Source: JAUASW01 sp036880965 | GTDB lineage: Bacteria; Pseudomonadota; Gammaproteobacteria; Burkholderiales; Burkholderiaceae_C | Direction: 5' to 3' | DNA length: 64,000 nt | NCBI RefSeq assembly: GCF_036880965.1 | Contig: NZ_JBAJMV010000001.1 | Location: 1,005,824 to 1,069,823, forward strand | Shown here: positions 60,528 through 64,000 of the stretch, piece after piece | Position numbering within the stretch: the first letter of the stretch is position 1 | How the letters are laid out: each line of letters starts with the position of its first letter | Notes under the pieces: model-generated | What the model was told of the DNA's origin: nothing | Seen by the model: only the letters and a program-made list of their open reading frames with translations | Databases searched by the model: none | Translations under genes and position numbers: made by a program

Positions 60528-61811
60528 ATGAGCAACCAATCGCTGTTTGAGCGCGCCCAGCGCGTGATCCCTGGCGGCGTGAATTCGCCCGTGCGTGCCT
60601 TCCGCGCTGTCGGCGGCACGCCTCGTTTCATCACGCGGGGCGACGGCGCCTATATCTATGACGCCGAAGGCCAGCGCTATATCGACTACATCGGCTCCTG
60701 GGGCCCGATGATCCTCGGCCATGGCCACCCGGCCGTGCTGGAGGCCGTGATTTCGGCCGCGCGCGAGGGTTTCAGCTACGGCGCGCCGACCGAGCGCGAG
60801 ATCGAGCTGGCCGAAGAGATCATCAAGCTGGTGCCCAGCATCGAGCAGGTGCGCCTCGTGTCTTCAGGTACGGAAGCGACGATGAGCGCGATCCGCCTGG
60901 CGCGCGGCGCCACTGGCCGCAGCAAGTTCATCAAGTTCGAGGGCTGCTATCACGGCCACACCGACGCGCTGCTGGTCAAGGCCGGCTCGGGCCTGGCCAC
61001 CTTCGGCCACCCGACCAGCGCCGGTGTGCCGGAGGAGGTGGCCCAGCACACGCTCGTGCTCGAGTACAACAACCTGCAGCAGCTCGAGGAAGCCTTCCAG
61101 CTGCATGGCAAGGAACTGGCCTGCGTGATCATCGAGCCGATTGCCGGCAACATGAACTTCGTGCGCGCCGCCCTGCCCTTCGTCAAGCGGCTGCGCGAAC
61201 TGTGCACCGAGTACGGCGCCCTGCTGGTGTTCGACGAGGTGATGACCGGCTTCCGCGTCGGCCTGCATTCCGCGCAAGGCCACTACGCCACACTCCTGCC
61301 GGGCTTCAAGCCCGATGTCTCGGTGTTCGGCAAGGTGATTGGCGGCGGCATGCCGCTGGCCGCCTTCGGCGCGAGCCGCGAAATCATGAAGCACCTGGCG
61401 CCGCTGGGTGGCGTGTATCAGGCCGGCACGCTTTCCGGCAACCCCGTGGCCACCGCCTGCGGCCTGGCCACGCTGCGCGAGATCCAGAAGCCCGGTTTCT
61501 TTGAAGCGCTGGCGACAAAGACGCAGTTCCTGGTCAATGGCCTGAAGCAGGTCGCCACCGAGAACGGCGTTCCCTTCAGCGTCGACAGCCAGGGCGGCAT
61601 GTTCGGCTTCTTCCTGATGGATGAGCTGCCGCAAAACTACCAGACGGTGATGACGACCGACAAGGAACGCTTCAACAAGTTCTTCCACGGCATGCTGGAT
61701 GCGGGCGTCTACCTGGCACCGGCGCTTTACGAAGCCGGCTTCGTCTCAGCCGCCCACAGCCAGGCCGACCTCGAAGCAACGCTGGCGGCTGCGCGCACTG
61801 CGCTGCGCTGA
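60528..61811 (+). CDS. hemL: Glutamate-1-semialdehyde 2,1-aminomutase
   Basis: 427-residue PLP enzyme that makes 5-aminolevulinate for heme in the C5 pathway. Motifs: FERAQRVIPGGVNSPVRAF at the N-terminus, YIGSWGPMILGH, SSGTEATMSAIRLARG, and the PLP lysine in FGKVIGGGMPLAAFG. Length is standard. It is co-transcribed with the ThiD-like gene and followed by mpl after 19 bases. Confidence 0.98.
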   Translation: MSNQSLFERAQRVIPGGVNSPVRAFRAVGGTPRFITRGDGAYIYDAEGQRYIDYIGSWGPMILGHGHPAVLEAVISAAREGFSYGAPTEREIELAEEIIKLVPSIEQVRLVSSGTEATMSAIRLARGATGRSKFIKFEGCYHGHTDALLVKAGSGLATFGHPTSAGVPEEVAQHTLVLEYNNLQQLEEAFQLHGKELACVIIEPIAGNMNFVRAALPFVKRLRELCTEYGALLVFDEVMTGFRVGLHSAQGHYATLLPGFKPDVSVFGKVIGGGMPLAAFGASREIMKHLAPLGGVYQAGTLSGNPVATACGLATLREIQKPGFFEALATKTQFLVNGLKQVATENGVPFSVDSQGGMFGFFLMDELPQNYQTVMTTDKERFNKFFHGMLDAGVYLAPALYEAGFVSAAHSQADLEATLAAARTALR

Positions 61812-61830
61812 TCTGCCGAGGCGCAAGAGC

Positions 61831-63204
61831 ATGCATATCCACATCCTGGGCATCTGCGGCACCTTCATGGGCGGTCTGGCGGCACTGGCCCGCGAAGCCG
61901 GCCACAAGGTCACCGGCTGCGATGCCAATGTCTACCCGCCGATGTCCACGCAACTTCAAGCGCTGGGCATCGATCTCATCACCGGCTTTGGTGCCGAGCA
62001 GCTGGAGCTCAAGCCCGACCTGTTCGTGATCGGCAACGTGGTCACGCGCTCCAGCGAGGGCCGCTTCCCGCTGATGGAAGCCATCCTGGACGCCGGCCTG
62101 CCTTACACCAGCGGGCCGCAGTGGCTGGCCGAGCATGTCTTGCAAGGCCGCCACGTGCTGGCTGTGGCCGGCACGCATGGCAAGACCACGACCACCTCGA
62201 TGCTGGCCTGGATTCTTGAGCATGCCGGCCTGAAGCCGGGCTTCCTGGTGGGCGGCGTGCCGGAGAATTTTGGCGTCTCGGCGCGTTTGGGCAGCGGTGC
62301 GCCTTTCGTCATTGAAGCGGACGAGTACGACACCGCCTTCTTCGACAAGCGCAGCAAGTTCGTGCACTACCGGCCACGCACCGCCATCCTGAACAACCTC
62401 GAGTTCGACCACGCCGACATCTTTGCCGACCTCGGCGCCATCGAGACGCAGTTCCATCACCTGGTGCGCACCGTGCCGGCCAGTGGTCGCCTGGTCGTCA
62501 ATGCCCGCGAGGAAGCCCTCCAGCGCGTGCTGACCCGCGGCTGCTGGAGCGATGTGCAGCGCTTTGGTGGGCGCAAGGAAGAATCCGGCTCCCTGCGTGC
62601 CCGTGGCGAGCCGCAGGCCTTTGACGTGCTGCGCGGCAGCCTGAAGGTGGCGCGCGTCGAATGGGAATTGAGCGGCGAGCACAACCAGTTGAATGCGCTG
62701 GCAGCCATTGCCGCGGCCGAGCATCTGGGCGTGACGCCCGAGCGGTCAGCCGCCGCGCTGCGCGAGTTCAAGAACGTCAAGCGCCGCATGGAATTGCGCG
62801 GCGAAGCGGGCGGAGTCAAGGTCTACGACGACTTCGCCCACCACCCGACGGCCATCCGCACGACGGTGAACGGCCTGCGCCGCCGCATCGCGCCGCTCGA
62901 GCGCATCCTGGCCGTGTTCGAGCCGCGCTCCAACACCATGAAGCTCGGCACGATGAAGGCGCAGCTGCCCTGGGCACTGGAAGAGGCCGACCTGAGCTTC
63001 TGCAACCAGGACGGCTTGAGTTGGGATGCCGCGGAGGCGCTGCAGCCCCTGGGCGCGCAAGGCCTTGTCGGCGCCAACGCCGACGCGCTGGTGGCCATGG
63101 TCGTCAAGGCAGCCAAGCCGGGGGACCATGTGCTGTGCATGAGCAATGGCGGCTTTGCCGGCATCCATCAGAAACTGCTGGACGCATTGAGCAAGAAGGA
63201 TTGA
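61831..63204 (+). CDS. mpl: UDP-MurNAc:L-Ala-gamma-D-Glu-meso-DAP ligase Mpl
   Basis: 457-residue Mur ligase that reattaches recycled murein tripeptide to UDP-MurNAc. The nucleotide-binding motif AGTHGKTTTTSML, the family-specific EADEYDTAFFDKRSKFVHY and YDDFAHHPTAI distinguish it from MurC. ATG 61831 starts MHIHILGICGTFMGG. The peptidoglycan recycling partners are not in the window. A GNAT gene follows after seven bases. Confidence 0.97.
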   Translation: MHIHILGICGTFMGGLAALAREAGHKVTGCDANVYPPMSTQLQALGIDLITGFGAEQLELKPDLFVIGNVVTRSSEGRFPLMEAILDAGLPYTSGPQWLAEHVLQGRHVLAVAGTHGKTTTTSMLAWILEHAGLKPGFLVGGVPENFGVSARLGSGAPFVIEADEYDTAFFDKRSKFVHYRPRTAILNNLEFDHADIFADLGAIETQFHHLVRTVPASGRLVVNAREEALQRVLTRGCWSDVQRFGGRKEESGSLRARGEPQAFDVLRGSLKVARVEWELSGEHNQLNALAAIAAAEHLGVTPERSAAALREFKNVKRRMELRGEAGGVKVYDDFAHHPTAIRTTVNGLRRRIAPLERILAVFEPRSNTMKLGTMKAQLPWALEEADLSFCNQDGLSWDAAEALQPLGAQGLVGANADALVAMVVKAAKPGDHVLCMSNGGFAGIHQKLLDALSKKD

Positions 63205-63211
63205 GCTCCAG

Positions 63212-63769
63212 ATGATCCGCAGCGAACGCATCGGCCTGCGCCATGCCACCGAAGCCGACCTGGCCCTGATCGTCAAGATGTCGGCCGATCCGGCGGCGCG
63301 CGGCACCTTCCTGCCGGACCGCATGCGCGCGCCGTCCGAAGTCATCAAGCAGTTCGCCGAGACCGGCTTCTCGACCGACGATTACGAGATGCTGCTGATC
63401 TGCGACCTGCAGGGCGCTGAAGAACAAGTGATCGGCAACGTGGTGCATTTCCGCGCCCGCACCCGCTACACGACGGCGCGCGAAATCGGCTGGACCATCT
63501 TCGACCCGGCGCTGCGCGGCAAGGGCTATGCGAGCGAGGCCGCAAGCCGGTTGGTCGACTATCTCTTCGAGAACTTCCAGCAGGTCTACCGACTGGAGTG
63601 CACGGTGTCGGCCAACAACGCCCCTTCGCGCGGCGTGGCCGAGAAGCTGGGCTTCAAGCACGAGGCGCTGTCAAGGGGTCTGCTGTATGTGCAAGGCCAG
63701 CCGGTGGATGCGAACACGTTTGGGCTGATCAGGCCAGAGTGGGAACAGAGCAAATCAGCGGCACGCTGA
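63212..63769 (+). CDS. GNAT family N-acetyltransferase, RimJ/RimL-like
   Basis: 185-residue acetyltransferase. The acetyl-CoA loop is LRGKGYASEAASRLVDYLF, and YRLECTVSANNAPSRGVAEKLGFKHE matches the RimJ/RimL branch. The substrate is unknown: a ribosomal protein, an antibiotic or a metabolite are all possible. It is seven bases after mpl, so probably part of its transcript. Confidence 0.9.
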   Translation: MIRSERIGLRHATEADLALIVKMSADPAARGTFLPDRMRAPSEVIKQFAETGFSTDDYEMLLICDLQGAEEQVIGNVVHFRARTRYTTAREIGWTIFDPALRGKGYASEAASRLVDYLFENFQQVYRLECTVSANNAPSRGVAEKLGFKHEALSRGLLYVQGQPVDANTFGLIRPEWEQSKSAAR

Positions 63770-64000
63770 ACGGCTGATCCGCCGCACGTTGCGGCCGTTC
63801 GCTTCGCGCTTGCAGAGGTCGGGCGGTAGGCACAGGCTGGCCCCGCCACCGGGCTCATGGTGCGCGGGTTGGCCTCTCGGCCAACTCCCCTCGGTGCTCG
63901 CATCACGGGCCGGCGGCGCGCAACTCGCTCCACTCACTTCGTTCGTGCCGCTCAGACAGGGCGCGCCAAGTCAGTTGTTGAAGCGTGCTGCGCACGCCCG
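63770..64000. other. Terminal intergenic stretch without a gene
   Basis: I see no supportable gene here. It contains a hairpin GTTGGCC-TCTC-GGCCAAC (63868-63885) and GC-rich, palindrome-rich sequence of the kind found between genes in Burkholderiales. It runs off the right edge. Confidence 0.4.

Noticed and set aside
63586..63933. Minus-strand frame of 115 codons at the right edge
   Set aside because: Overlaps the end of the GNAT gene and a palindrome-rich spacer; Arg/Pro-rich composition and no recognisable domain.
1..64000. Search for defence islands, prophage, toxin-antitoxin pairs, secretion or biosynthetic clusters
   Set aside because: Composition and gene content are uniform core chromosome; no integrase, transposase, restriction enzyme, polyketide or peptide synthetase genes were seen.

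Overview
This 64-kb window is high-GC chromosomal DNA that reads as the core genome of a betaproteobacterium of the order Burkholderiales. Supporting signs are the ctaC-ctaD-ctaG-DUF2970-ctaE cytochrome oxidase order with its 38-residue small assembly protein, the rubredoxin-pilGHIJ-chpA order facing thiD-hemL, the pyrR-pyrB-pseudo-dihydroorotase block, and the two-hairpin intergenic repeats. A Roseateles/Rubrivivax-type (Sphaerotilaceae) genome is my best guess, from gene content only. I see about 58 protein genes packed tightly on both strands. I see no rRNA, tRNA, CRISPR array, insertion sequence, prophage or replication origin, and no intergenic gap longer than about 240 bp. Both ends are open: the first gene is cut by the left edge.

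Layout. 1-4405 (minus): a truncated membrane-anchored protein, an M61 peptidase, a DUF3429 membrane protein, a DsbC-type disulfide isomerase and a UbiH/COQ6-type hydroxylase. 4542-10481 (plus): YchF, a large MASE1-CHASE-PAS hybrid kinase, a CheW and the heat-shock sigma factor RpoH, which has a perfect CIRCE operator in front of it. 10577-19724 (minus): a complete heme-copper oxidase operon, with subunits CtaC (fused to cytochrome c), CtaD and CtaE, copper and assembly factors (CtaG, SURF1, two SCO/thioredoxin-like proteins) and heme O/A synthases. One small gene (DUF2909) inside it runs the other way. 19963-24607: a divergent methyltransferase-like/ComF pair, TrmL, GpsA, SecB, glutaredoxin 3 and a rhodanese.

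24798-28056 (minus) holds a porin, a half-size PstS-like periplasmic protein and a chemoreceptor in one apparent transcript. 28284-29851 (plus) holds GpmA and Hyi. 29896-32878 (minus) holds two exported proteins I cannot name: a Pro/Gly/Ser-rich protein with KFNA repeats and a Sel1-like protein. 33043-37607 (minus) is a plsC/pyrimidine/ruvX/yqgE run with a dihydroorotase lacking its metal ligands. Then come a photolyase, a soluble chemoreceptor with a C-terminal Cache-like domain, and a TetR-controlled RND efflux operon ending in a secreted hydrolase. 48016-59349 (minus) is the Chp/Pil type IV pilus chemosensory operon with a diguanylate cyclase downstream and a rubredoxin upstream. 59536-63769 (plus) holds a ThiD-like kinase, HemL, Mpl and a GNAT acetyltransferase.

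Together the region covers aerobic respiration, envelope and redox homeostasis, nucleotide synthesis and signalling. The least explained parts are the KFNA-repeat/Sel1 pair (29896-32878) and the porin/PstS-like/chemoreceptor triad (24798-28056). The clearest regulatory feature is the CIRCE element on rpoH.
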